Source: Planctomycetaceae bacterium (GTDB lineage: Bacteria > Planctomycetota > Planctomycetia > Planctomycetales > Planctomycetaceae). From it: a stretch of 64,000 nt of DNA. Below, in pieces: positions 1-8,576 of the stretch. The stretch's first letter is position 1. Each line of letters starts with the position of its first letter. The translations under genes and the position numbers were made by a program. The notes below the pieces were generated by a model. That model did not search any database. It worked only from the letters and a program-made list of their open reading frames with translations, and was not told the DNA's origin. The stretch spans positions 1 through 64,000 of the forward strand of contig WFTL01000132.1 of NCBI GenBank assembly GCA_015485495.1. The letters are read 5' to 3'.

Positions 1-84
1 CCTGGAGCGAACATCGAGAACCTGTACATCTTCCCGGGAGCTTCGACCGGTTCCTTTCTCGGCAATGGAGCTCCGCAGCCGTAA
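1..84 (+). CDS. 3' end of a gene cut by the window edge
   Basis: Frame 1 is open from the first base and ends with TAA at 82-84. It gives 27 residues ending GNGAPQP. The segment is rich in Gly, Pro, Ser and aromatic residues and shows no recognisable domain. It could be the C-terminus of a secreted protein, but this is only a guess. About 100 bases separate it from the mfd promoter. Confidence 0.45.
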   Translation, partial: PGANIENLYIFPGASTGSFLGNGAPQP

Positions 85-182
85 CGTCCCGGATGCTCTG
101 TGCCGGCCACCCGGGTTCAGGATCGTGTAACCGGGTGCCGGTTCACCCGGCCGATGCGGGGGACATCGGAAGCGGATCGCTG

Positions 183-210
183 TTGCAGTTCCCGTGCGGG
201 GCGCTACAAT
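183..210 (+). promoter_or_regulatory. Probable mfd promoter, nearly leaderless
   Basis: TTGCAG (183-188) and TACAAT (205-210) are separated by 16 bases. The expected transcript start is near 216-218, only a few bases before the ATG at 221. This argues against the in-frame GTG at 194, which would lie upstream of the -10 element. Confidence 0.5.
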
Positions 211-220
211 CCGGCCCGAC

Positions 221-3200
221 ATGACAGGCGCGAAGCCTCCGATGCCTGCGGCTCTCACGGAACTTGCTTCGCTGATTCGCCAGGCCGACGGGTTCGATGC
301 CGTTGTGGAGGCTCTGCACGACGGGCAGAGTGCGGCGATCGACGGAGCATGGGGATCTTCGTGTGCGCTGGTGGCCGCAGCTCTGCGGCAGGCCTGTTCG
401 GACCACACTCTGCTGGTCGTGGTGCCGGCTGTTCGCGAAGTCGATGACTTCGCGGAGGATCTTTCGGAATTCACGGGAACAGAAACGCTGTCGTTTCCGG
501 CCTGGGAGACTCTGCCGGACGAACACACGATCAGCGATGCCGTGTTTTCGACCCGCCTGAGCGTGCTGCAGAGTCTGGAAGATCCCCTGACGCCTCCGAC
601 GGTTGTCACCAGTCTCCCGGCTCTCATGCAGCCGGTTCCGTCGGTGGAAGCGATTCGCGAAGCGACCCGGGAAATCCGAACGGGCGATGAACTGGATGTC
701 GGGGCACTGACCGCATGGCTTGGTGAACGGGGCTTCGAACGGGTGACGGCTGTCGAGCTGCCGGGAGAATTCCGTCTGCACGGGGGCATTCTCGACATCT
801 ACCCGCCGACCGAATCGGATCCGGTACGCATCGAGCTGTTTGGCGACCAGGTGGAATCCATTCGGCGTTTCGATGTGGAAACTCAGCGCCGTCGGGACGA
901 TCTGGCCCGAACCCGCATCAGTGCACCTCAGCCGGTCACACCGGCGTCTGTCACGAACAGTGCGCCATCCGGTTCTCTGGCAGACGGGCTTCCCGGACGA
1001 TCGATCGTCCTTTTTCAGGACCTGAACGCCGTCCGGTCAGAAGGCCGTCTGTATCTGCAGAGACTGGAGAATCCGGTCGGATTGTTTCGTCCGGAAGCAG
1101 TTCTGGCCCGGCTGACGGAATTTCCTTCCGTCACGATTGACACCCTGGCCGCTGACAGCTGCGAAACCACATGCCATCTGCCGATCGAACCGGCGGGACG
1201 ATTCTCCCATGCCGGCCAGGATGCTCTCTGTGATCTGAGCGAATCGCTTGGTCCGTCGGAGCGGCTGATGCTGTGCTGCCACAATGAAGGCGAACAGCGG
1301 CGTCTGGAGGAACTGTTCGCAGAACGTGATGAACAGTTTCGCCTGCTGAGCAGAACGCGGCTGTGCATCGGACGGATCCGATCGGGCTTTCGGCTGCGCC
1401 AGCACGAACTGACGGTCGTCAGCGACAACGAACTGTTCGCGCGGTCCCGTTCACCGAAACGGATGCGCCGCCGTCCGGACGCGCGGGCCATCGACAGTTT
1501 CCTGGATCTGCGTGAAGGCGATCTGGTTGTGCATGTGGCACACGGCATCGCCCGCTACCGCGGCATGCGGCTCACGGAAAAGGACGGAGAACGGGAAGAG
1601 CATCTGCTGCTGGAATTCCGTGACGGAGTTCTCGTGTATGTTCCCGCGACGCTCATTCATCTGGTCCAGAAGTACATCGGGCCCGCAAAGAAAACACCTC
1701 AGCTTTCGAAATTCGGCGGCACCGCCTGGGGAAAGAAAAAGGCGCAGGTTCAGACGGCTGTCTCGGACATGGCGGCCGACATGCTGAAACTGCAGGCGGA
1801 CCGCTGCGCCAGTCCGGGACTGCAGTGCGGGCCGGATTCGGTGATGCAGGAGGAATTCGAGCAGGCGTTTCCGTTTGCGGAAACGCCGGATCAGCTCAGT
1901 GCAATTGCCGACATCCGTTCGGACATGGAACAGCCCCGGCCCATGGATCGGCTGATCTGCGGGGATGTGGGCTTTGGCAAGACGGAAGTCGCCATGAGGG
2001 CGGCGTTCAAGTGCGTGGACAACGGCAGACAGGTGGCCGTTCTGGTGCCCACAACGGTTCTGGCAGAACAGCATTACCGGACCTTTTCCGAACGCATGGC
2101 CGAATTTCCCGTGCACGTGGAAATGCTGTCCCGGTTCCGTTCACCCGCTCGACAGAAACAGATTCTTCGGGAACTGCGCGACGGAAACATCGACATTCTC
2201 ATCGGGACTCACCGTCTCGTGTCGCGCGATGTGCAGTTTCGTGATCTGGGGCTGCTGATCATTGACGAAGAACAGAAATTCGGAGTTCAGGTCAAAGAAC
2301 GACTCAAACATCTGCGGCTGGAAGTCGACGTGCTGACACTGACCGCCACGCCCATTCCTCGCACGCTTCACATGTCGCTGCTGGGCATTCGGGATATCAG
2401 CAGCCTGACCACACCGCCCCGTGACCGGGTACCGATTGAAACGCGTGTCGGACGATTCGATGAATCGCTGATTCGCAGCGCTGTGATCCGCGAACTGAAT
2501 CGCGGCGGACAGGTCTATTTCGTACACAATCGAGTGCACGATATCGATGAAGTGGCAGACCGGATTCGGAACATCGTCCCGGAAGCGACTCTGGCAGTTG
2601 CTCACGGCCAGATGCCTGAAGAGGAGCTGGAAACGGCCATGCTGAAGTTCGTCCGGGGAGAAGTCGACATCCTGCTGGCCACCACCATCATCGAAAGCGG
2701 CCTGGATATCCCCAATGCCAACACGATGATCATCCACCAGGCGGAAATCTTCGGTCTGGCCGACCTGCACCAGCTCCGCGGCCGCGTCGGCCGCGACCGG
2801 CATCGGGCATACTGTTACCTGATGCTGGACGAAGACCGCGTGGTGACCGATCAGGCGGCTCGGCGGCTGCGGGCGATCGAAGAATACAGCGAACTGGGAT
2901 CCGGGTTTCGAATCGCCATGCGGGACCTGGAAATCCGGGGTGCCGGGAACATTCTCGGGACCGAGCAGAGCGGCAACATCGCGGCGGTCGGTTATGAGCT
3001 GTACTGCCAGCTTCTGGAAAACGCCGTTCGCAGCCTGCGCAATCAGCCACTCCGGCAGCCGATGCATGTGCGGACGGACCTGCCGGTGTCTTCCTTTCTT
3101 CCGGATCGTTACATCCCCGATCAGAAGCTGAAAATCGATATCTACCGGCGCCTGTCACAGACGAATTCTCTGGAGGCTCTGGCAGAACTGGAAGAAGAGC

Positions 3201-3538
3201 TGCGGGACCGCTTCGGTCCGATTCCGGCGGCCGCCGGGCGCATGCTGCAACTGCGGGAACTGAACCTGCGGGCTCTGAGCTGGCGGATCGAAGGCATTCA
3301 TCTGGAAGACGATTACGCGGTTCTGCGCTACCGCGATGCCCGGATGATTCACATGCTGTCGCATCTGCATGACCGGCAGCTGCGCATCGTCGATCAGCAT
3401 GACGCCTACTGGCCGCTGCAGAACGATGCCCAGGACGGTGCCTCCGTGCTCGAAGAACTGCTGAAGGTCCTGTCGGCCGCGGAACCGCCTCTGCCGGAAA
3501 ACGAACCCAGTCCGGAGAATTCGGCTGTCTCCCTGTGA
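221..3538 (+). CDS. mfd: Transcription-repair coupling factor Mfd
   Basis: Mfd is an ATP-driven translocase that pushes stalled RNA polymerase off damaged DNA and recruits UvrA. The product of 1105 residues is close to the usual 1100-1150. In order I see a UvrB-like N-terminal module, a CarD-like polymerase-binding domain (about 427-487, with GDLVVHVAHGIARYRG), a helicase Walker A (GDVGFGKTEVA, about 580), a DEEQ Walker B (about 681), the TATPIPRTLHMSLLGIRDIS segment, and the C-terminal TRCF domain. The ATG at 221 is chosen because a good -10 element ends at 210. An in-frame GTG lies at 194. The gene stands alone, convergent with the regulator that follows. Confidence 0.96.
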   Translation: MTGAKPPMPAALTELASLIRQADGFDAVVEALHDGQSAAIDGAWGSSCALVAAALRQACSDHTLLVVVPAVREVDDFAEDLSEFTGTETLSFPAWETLPDEHTISDAVFSTRLSVLQSLEDPLTPPTVVTSLPALMQPVPSVEAIREATREIRTGDELDVGALTAWLGERGFERVTAVELPGEFRLHGGILDIYPPTESDPVRIELFGDQVESIRRFDVETQRRRDDLARTRISAPQPVTPASVTNSAPSGSLADGLPGRSIVLFQDLNAVRSEGRLYLQRLENPVGLFRPEAVLARLTEFPSVTIDTLAADSCETTCHLPIEPAGRFSHAGQDALCDLSESLGPSERLMLCCHNEGEQRRLEELFAERDEQFRLLSRTRLCIGRIRSGFRLRQHELTVVSDNELFARSRSPKRMRRRPDARAIDSFLDLREGDLVVHVAHGIARYRGMRLTEKDGEREEHLLLEFRDGVLVYVPATLIHLVQKYIGPAKKTPQLSKFGGTAWGKKKAQVQTAVSDMAADMLKLQADRCASPGLQCGPDSVMQEEFEQAFPFAETPDQLSAIADIRSDMEQPRPMDRLICGDVGFGKTEVAMRAAFKCVDNGRQVAVLVPTTVLAEQHYRTFSERMAEFPVHVEMLSRFRSPARQKQILRELRDGNIDILIGTHRLVSRDVQFRDLGLLIIDEEQKFGVQVKERLKHLRLEVDVLTLTATPIPRTLHMSLLGIRDISSLTTPPRDRVPIETRVGRFDESLIRSAVIRELNRGGQVYFVHNRVHDIDEVADRIRNIVPEATLAVAHGQMPEEELETAMLKFVRGEVDILLATTIIESGLDIPNANTMIIHQAEIFGLADLHQLRGRVGRDRHRAYCYLMLDEDRVVTDQAARRLRAIEEYSELGSGFRIAMRDLEIRGAGNILGTEQSGNIAAVGYELYCQLLENAVRSLRNQPLRQPMHVRTDLPVSSFLPDRYIPDQKLKIDIYRRLSQTNSLEALAELEEELRDRFGPIPAAAGRMLQLRELNLRALSWRIEGIHLEDDYAVLRYRDARMIHMLSHLHDRQLRIVDQHDAYWPLQNDAQDGASVLEELLKVLSAAEPPLPENEPSPENSAVSL

Positions 3539-3637
3539 CGGCCGGAAGCATACACGGCGAAACGGCAGAGCCGACCCAGTGTGTCCCCGGATCTTCTCCG
3601 GCTGAACCGGTTCTGGTGTGCCGTGCAGGGCCGGACG

Positions 3638-5062
3638 TCAGCCGGCGTTTCGCCGGGCTTCCATCTGGTTGAGGCGGTTGTACAGGGTCTTCAGGGCGAT
3701 GCCGAGTTCGGCCGCTGTGGCGGGTTTGTCGCCCTGGTGTTTGTCCAGGACCCGCAGGATCATTTCGTCTTCCATTTCCCGCAGAGTCCGCGGGCGGTCC
3801 GTTTCCAGGGGGACGGTGACCGCCGCTGCCTGGTCTGCTTTCCGGGGTCGGTTTTTTCGGGTGAGACTCTGCGGCAGATCGTCCGGAGTGATCTGCCGGC
3901 CATCGGACAGTATCACGGCGTGTTCCAGAGCATTGGCCAGTTCCCGCACATTGCCGGACCAGTCGTGTGCCTGAAGAACTTCAATGGTTTCCGGAGTCAG
4001 AATGGAAGCGGGAACCTGACTGACGTCGCGTTTCAGATGTCTGGCGATCAGATGGCGGGCCAGTTCGGGAATGTCTTCCCGCCGTTCCCGCAGCGGCGGC
4101 AGGTGGATTTCGAACGTGTTGATGCGAAACATGAGGTCTTCGCGGAATGTGCCGTCGGCCACCATGTCCTGGAGATCTCGGTTCGTGGCGCAGACGATAC
4201 GGACATCGACGGTGAATGATTCGTTTTCGCCGACGCGCCGGACTTCTCCGGATTCCAGAAAACGCAGCAGTTTGACCTGCATGCTTTTGTCGAGTTCACC
4301 GAGTTCGTCCAGAAACAGCGTGCCGCCGCTGGCCACTTCGAACAGTCCGGCCCGCGCCGTGTCAGCTCCGGTAAAGGCCCCCTTGCGGTGTCCGAAGAAT
4401 TCGCTTTCGACCAGACTTTCCGGCAGAGCACCGCAGTTGACGGCCACAAACGGTTCACTCGCCCGTTCACTCTGTTCGTGAATGCGGCGGGCCACCATTT
4501 CCTTGCCCGTACCCGTTTCTCCCAGAATCAGGACGGAGGAATCCGTGGGAGCGATGCGGTCGATGAGTTTCCGAACGCGCTGCATGGGAGGGGAATCGCC
4601 GATCAGGTCTGAACGCCCTTCCACGCGCTGAAGCTGTTTGGTTAGAGCCAGATTGTGGTGTTCCAGGGATTTCTTTTCGGCAATGCGGTCCAGCACTGCT
4701 GAAATCTCGAACAGGGAGACCGGCTTGGGCAGAAAATCATACGCCCCGGTGCGGATCGCCTGAATGGCCGAATCCATGTCGCCGTGCCCGGTGCTGATGA
4801 CGTACTGCGTTTCCGGACTGACCTGGCGGATATGGTCCACCACGTCCCAGCCGCTGCCACCGGGCATTTTCAGGTCGATGATTGCCGCATCGAATGTCTG
4901 TTCGTCCAGCTTGCGGATGGCTTCTCCCGGCGATCCGCAGACCGTTACTGTGTAGCCCATTCGGGGCAGTTCGATCTGCATGAGCTCCCGCAGACCGGCT
5001 TCATCATCGACGAACAGAACCCGCAGATCGTGTTTTTTCCTGTCAGACACTGCCGACTCCAT
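3638..5062 (-). CDS. Sigma-54-dependent response regulator, NtrC family
   Basis: This 474-residue regulator activates sigma-54 promoters when phosphorylated. It has an N-terminal receiver domain with the acceptor Asp at residue 63 (IIDLKMPGGSGWD), then an AAA+ domain with Walker A GETGTGKE (about 179-186) and an intact sigma-54-contacting GAFTGA loop (about 225). A C-terminal Fis-type helix-turn-helix ends near TLYNRLNQME. No sensor kinase gene is adjacent, so it is an orphan regulator and its signal and targets are unknown. A possible weak promoter upstream (TTGTTG, 17 bases, TAGTCT) lies around 5150-5180. Confidence 0.93.
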   Translation of the reverse strand: MESAVSDRKKHDLRVLFVDDEAGLRELMQIELPRMGYTVTVCGSPGEAIRKLDEQTFDAAIIDLKMPGGSGWDVVDHIRQVSPETQYVISTGHGDMDSAIQAIRTGAYDFLPKPVSLFEISAVLDRIAEKKSLEHHNLALTKQLQRVEGRSDLIGDSPPMQRVRKLIDRIAPTDSSVLILGETGTGKEMVARRIHEQSERASEPFVAVNCGALPESLVESEFFGHRKGAFTGADTARAGLFEVASGGTLFLDELGELDKSMQVKLLRFLESGEVRRVGENESFTVDVRIVCATNRDLQDMVADGTFREDLMFRINTFEIHLPPLRERREDIPELARHLIARHLKRDVSQVPASILTPETIEVLQAHDWSGNVRELANALEHAVILSDGRQITPDDLPQSLTRKNRPRKADQAAAVTVPLETDRPRTLREMEDEMILRVLDKHQGDKPATAAELGIALKTLYNRLNQMEARRNAG

Positions 5063-5750
5063 GGCATTCGGTTCAGCCCGGCCATCCTGACCGGCCGCTG
5101 GAGACAGCCGAGGGGCGTTCGGCTGCCGAGATCAGAGACGTGAGAGGGACCGCAGACTAGCAGAACTCGTCGGCGCCAACAATGTCCGTTTGAACATGCA
5201 GAAAACGGAAAAACGGGCCTTCCGAATCCGGCCCCGCCGGCGGAGTCACTGGTCGTCGCCGGCAGACCGCCTCACGTGGAAGCCCCTTCATGGTGAGTCC
5301 TGCAGATTTCCGTACGCGCTTGCCACTCTTCCGGGGCGACCAGGGTGAATGTTGCTGAGAATTCGGGCCCATCGACTCGATGAGTGGATCCGGAACAGCA
5401 GTTCGTGTTCCATGGAAAATCGGGGATTCTGAAGCCGCTGTTCTGTGGTCAGAACGATCATCGCATCCGACGCATTCGGATCCCGAAAGTTGCCCTGCAG
5501 CTCACCGGAAACAGCCTCCATTTCGCACCCGCCTCCAGACCGCCGGTACTCGCCCAGGCATTTCCCCCAACAGGCCTGTGAAGATTCTAAAACCAGCCCC
5601 GCTTTCACCGAAACTCTGCAGCGTTCAGGGACACTGAACAGCAGACACGGATTGAAGCTGGCAGGAATTTTTTCTTTTCACGCCCGACGTGGATGGTCTT
5701 TCCAGACAGTAGTTTCGTGGAAGTGTCCGGGAGACCTGCATGTGGAGCAC
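5063..5750. other. Intergenic stretch without a convincing gene
   Basis: About 690 bases separate the divergent NtrC-type gene and the MoxR promoter. Short open frames exist on both strands (for example 5288-5608 minus), but their composition is poor in typical codons and they show no domain. The MoxR frame stays open upstream to 5445, but the promoter at 5751-5779 makes that an untranslated extension. Confidence 0.5.
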
Positions 5751-5779
5751 GTGAAAGTACCGGGGGCCTGCGGTACATT
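5751..5779 (+). promoter_or_regulatory. Probable promoter of the MoxR-TsaE genes
   Basis: GTGAAA (5751-5756) and TACATT (5774-5779) are 17 bases apart. The expected transcript start is near 5786, about 60 bases before the ATG at 5847. Confidence 0.4.
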
Positions 5780-5846
5780 TCTTCAGGCGGCGGCTGCCCG
5801 GCCGCCCGGATGTCGATTCCTTCTGCGGCTCCACGATCGCAACATC

Positions 5847-6851
5847 ATGCCAGACACGCATCAGATCGGCGGGATCACCCTGCACCTGTCGTCTGCCGAC
5901 ACGACGGCCGGTGAATGGATTGGCCAGACCGATGTGCTCCGGCAGCTTCTGGCCTGCTGGCTTGTTGTCGACGACCGCGATCTGCCGCTCACACCGCGAA
6001 TCGTGGGAACTCCGGGAACCGGCAAGACGACGCTGGCCGTTTCCGGCGCCCGCTGCCGGGAACAGGATCTGTACATCTATCAGTGCACCGCCGACACCCG
6101 CCCGGAAGATCTGCTGATCACACCGGTTCTGGCTGAAAACGGCCGCATCGCCTACCACGCGTCGCCTCTGGTGACAGCCATGATCCGCGGCGGTGTCTGC
6201 GTTCTCGACGAAGGCAATCGGATGAGCGAGAAGTCGTGGGCCAGTCTGGCGCCGCTTCTGGATCACCGTCGCTACGTCGAATCCATCGTGGCCGGCATCA
6301 CGATTCCGGCGCATCGGGATTTCCGCTGTGCCGTCACGATGAACGATGACGAATCGACCTTCGAGATTCCCGATTATATTCTCAGCCGCCTGCAACCCAC
6401 GCTGACGCCCGGCCACCCGTCGCGGGACGACGAAATGGCCATTCTGCAGTATCACCTGCCTTTTGCAGACGAACAGATTCTGGAACTGACCGTCGATTTC
6501 CTGCAGCAGTCCCATTCGCTCAATCTGGACTTCTCGACCCGTGACGGCATCAACCTGCTTCGCTTCGCTCTGAAACGTCTGGCTCAGCAGTCTGACCATC
6601 CGGTGTCCCGCGACCGGGCATGGCGGGAAGCTCTGGAAAAATGCCTGGGAGAAGACGCGCTCGATCTGGAAAGTCTGGCCGAACGAAGACGCCGATCGCT
6701 GGGCGGCAGTGCCGTACCAATGGGACTGGGTGATTTCTTTTTTCGTCCCGACGATCCGCTCCACCCGGATCTGGACGATGGAGCCCGCGAAGACGAAGAA
6801 GACTTCTACGAGGAAGAAGAGGATGATTTCGATGAGGAGGATTCCTTCTGA
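5847..6851 (+). CDS. MoxR-type AAA+ ATPase with acidic tail
   Basis: This 334-residue protein belongs to the MoxR/CbbQ-like AAA+ ATPases, which act as chaperones that remodel or activate partner proteins. Walker A ([11 protein letters not shown]) lies near residue 54, Walker B (CVLDEGNR) follows, and the segment VTMNDDE...LSRLQP matches sensor 1 and the arginine-finger region. The last 35 residues are almost all Asp and Glu, which may form a docking tail. The frame is open further upstream, but the ATG at 5847 fits the promoter at 5751-5779 and the start of similarity to MoxR. No von Willebrand-type partner gene is adjacent, which is unusual for the family. The next gene, tsaE, starts 42 bases later. 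Confidence 0.85.
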   Translation: MPDTHQIGGITLHLSSADTTAGEWIGQTDVLRQLLACWLVVDDRDLPLTPRIVGTPGTGKTTLAVSGARCREQDLYIYQCTADTRPEDLLITPVLAENGRIAYHASPLVTAMIRGGVCVLDEGNRMSEKSWASLAPLLDHRRYVESIVAGITIPAHRDFRCAVTMNDDESTFEIPDYILSRLQPTLTPGHPSRDDEMAILQYHLPFADEQILELTVDFLQQSHSLNLDFSTRDGINLLRFALKRLAQQSDHPVSRDRAWREALEKCLGEDALDLESLAERRRRSLGGSAVPMGLGDFFFRPDDPLHPDLDDGAREDEEDFYEEEEDDFDEEDSF

Positions 6852-6893
6852 AAGACAGGAGGCACACGCTGCCGTCGACCGACGTATGCTGCC

Positions 6894-7379
6894 ATGATCG
6901 AGGATGTGATCTTTCACAGTGACTCGGAAGCGGAAACCGACCGGTTCGCCCGATGGTGCGCGGCAGGCGTCCCGGCAGGGCTCACGTTCGCTCTCACGGG
7001 AGACCTCGGATCCGGCAAGACGCATTTTGTTCGCGGTTTCTGTGCCGGACTGGGCGTTCGACCCGCCGACGTAACCAGTCCCACGTTCGTACTGATGCAG
7101 CTTTATCGGGGAACCATGTACACGGTGTGCCATTTCGATACGTATCGACTGGGTGACCCGGATGAGTTTCTCGCTCTGGGAGCCGAAGAGTACCTGGAAG
7201 ATCCGAACTGCGTGTGCGTCATCGAATGGGCCGACCGGGTCGAGAGTCTGCTGCCGTCGGATCACGTCAGGCTGTCGATCCGCGCGACAGGCCCCACTCA
7301 GCGGCAGATCACGATGACACCAGGCGGCCCGCAGAGTCATCTTCTGGTCGAATCTGTCCGCAGGGCAGCGAACGGCTGA
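6894..7379 (+). CDS. tsaE: tRNA threonylcarbamoyladenosine biosynthesis ATPase TsaE
   Basis: TsaE works with TsaB, TsaC and TsaD to form t6A at position 37 of ANN-decoding tRNAs in the cytoplasm. The 161-residue product has Walker A LTGDLGSGKTHFVRG near residue 41, the conserved SPTFVLMQLY strand, FDTYRLGDPDEF, and the terminal IEWADRVESLLP motif, all standard for the YjeE/TsaE family. Length is normal. It lies 42 bases after the MoxR-type ATPase and is probably co-transcribed. tsaB, tsaC and tsaD are not in the window. Confidence 0.95.
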   Translation: MIEDVIFHSDSEAETDRFARWCAAGVPAGLTFALTGDLGSGKTHFVRGFCAGLGVRPADVTSPTFVLMQLYRGTMYTVCHFDTYRLGDPDEFLALGAEEYLEDPNCVCVIEWADRVESLLPSDHVRLSIRATGPTQRQITMTPGGPQSHLLVESVRRAANG

Positions 7380-7679
7380 TTTGCCCGCCTGCGGTCGGTC
7401 AGAGCGGCATGCAGAGCGAAACGTTTGCCAGATGGCCGCCTTCGCTGAAGAATACAGGCGACCGGAAATCGGGACGAACCGGACACGTGCCTGAACAGCG
7501 ACTCGTTCCGAAACTCTGTTCCGAAATTCTGTCCGGCTGCGTGCAGGAACAGAGCTGCCGTGGTTCCGGTCAGCACGCGGCAGATACCTGAGACAGGAAC
7601 GCATGCCGAAAAATGCGGCCGCCGGACTCGAAGGCACAACAGACCGGGTGTCCGGGTGACCGTGGAAAGACGCGACACG
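7380..7679. other. 300-base intergenic stretch
   Basis: No gene, clear promoter or terminator is visible. The frame of the next gene is open through most of this stretch, but its translation lacks a plausible N-terminus before the Tat-like start at 7680. Confidence 0.45.
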
Positions 7680-8576
7680 ATGATCTGTTCACGACGATCG
7701 ATGCTGGCAGGAACGACGGCCGTTCTGTCCGGTTCGTTTCTGCAGAATCCCCGGTCCCGGGGCGATCAGCCCCGGGGGAGTGCGGCTCGGAGGGTGCCGC
7801 TGCGGCTGGGGCTGGTGACATACAACTGGGGGAAGGACTGGACCCTGGCGGACATCATTCAGAACTGCGAGGCAGCCGGTTTTTCCGGTGTGGAACTGCG
7901 GAGCACGCATCGGCACGGTGTTGAAATCACACTCAGCCGATCACAGCGGGAAGAAGTCCGCAGCCGCTTTGCCGACAGTCCCGTGGAACTGGCGGGACTG
8001 GGAAGTGCGTGCGAATACCATTCCCCGGATCCGGCAGAACGACAGCGCCAGATCGACAGAACCCGTGCCTTTCTGCAGCTCAGCCACGACGTGGGCGGTT
8101 CCGGAGTGAAAGTGCGGCCCAATGCGATTCCCGATGGAGTGCCTCCGGAACGGACCATCGAACAGATCGGACGGGCTCTGAACACGGTCGGCCGGATGGC
8201 GGCTGATCTGAACCAGCAGATTCGCGTCGAGGTGCACGGGCGAAAAACGAGCGAGATTCCCGTGATGAAAGCCATCATGGACTTCGCCGATCATCCGTCC
8301 GTCGGCGTGTGCTGGAACTGCAATCCGGCTGATCTGCATGGGAAGGGCTTTCGCCACAATTTCGATCAGCTGAAAGATCGCCTGGCCACCGTTCACATTC
8401 ATGATCTGCGTCAGAATCGGTATCCCTGGGCGGAACTGTTCCAGGCGCTTCAGACTGTGGAGACTCCATCGTTTACCGGATGGACACTGCTGGAAGACGG
8501 TCATGTTCCCCAGGACATTCTTTCCGCTATGAAACAGAACAGGGACCTGTGGAACACGCTGGCCGGTGCATCGTGA
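7680..8576 (+). CDS. Tat-exported sugar phosphate isomerase/epimerase-like TIM barrel
   Basis: This 298-residue protein resembles the xylose isomerase-like TIM-barrel family (AP_endonuc_2). The ATG at 7680 is chosen because it gives a twin-arginine-like signal (SRRSMLAGTTAVLSGSF). The mature part starts with LRLGLVTYNWGKDW and carries barrel strands with likely metal ligands: GVELRSTH, a Glu in VEVHGRKT, CWNCNPADL and HIHDL. Substrate is unknown; planctomycetes have many secreted members. The stop codon TGA overlaps the GTG start of the next gene (GTGA, 8573-8576), so the two are probably translationally coupled. Confidence 0.8.
   Translation: MICSRRSMLAGTTAVLSGSFLQNPRSRGDQPRGSAARRVPLRLGLVTYNWGKDWTLADIIQNCEAAGFSGVELRSTHRHGVEITLSRSQREEVRSRFADSPVELAGLGSACEYHSPDPAERQRQIDRTRAFLQLSHDVGGSGVKVRPNAIPDGVPPERTIEQIGRALNTVGRMAADLNQQIRVEVHGRKTSEIPVMKAIMDFADHPSVGVCWNCNPADLHGKGFRHNFDQLKDRLATVHIHDLRQNRYPWAELFQALQTVETPSFTGWTLLEDGHVPQDILSAMKQNRDLWNTLAGAS

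Noticed and set aside
5445-5846. Upstream extension of the MoxR frame
   Set aside because: The translation has no similarity and a promoter lies inside it at 5751-5779.
5625-7637. 670-codon open frame antisense to MoxR and tsaE
   Set aside because: It is a shadow of the two real genes; such long antisense frames are common in GC-rich DNA and this one has no domain.
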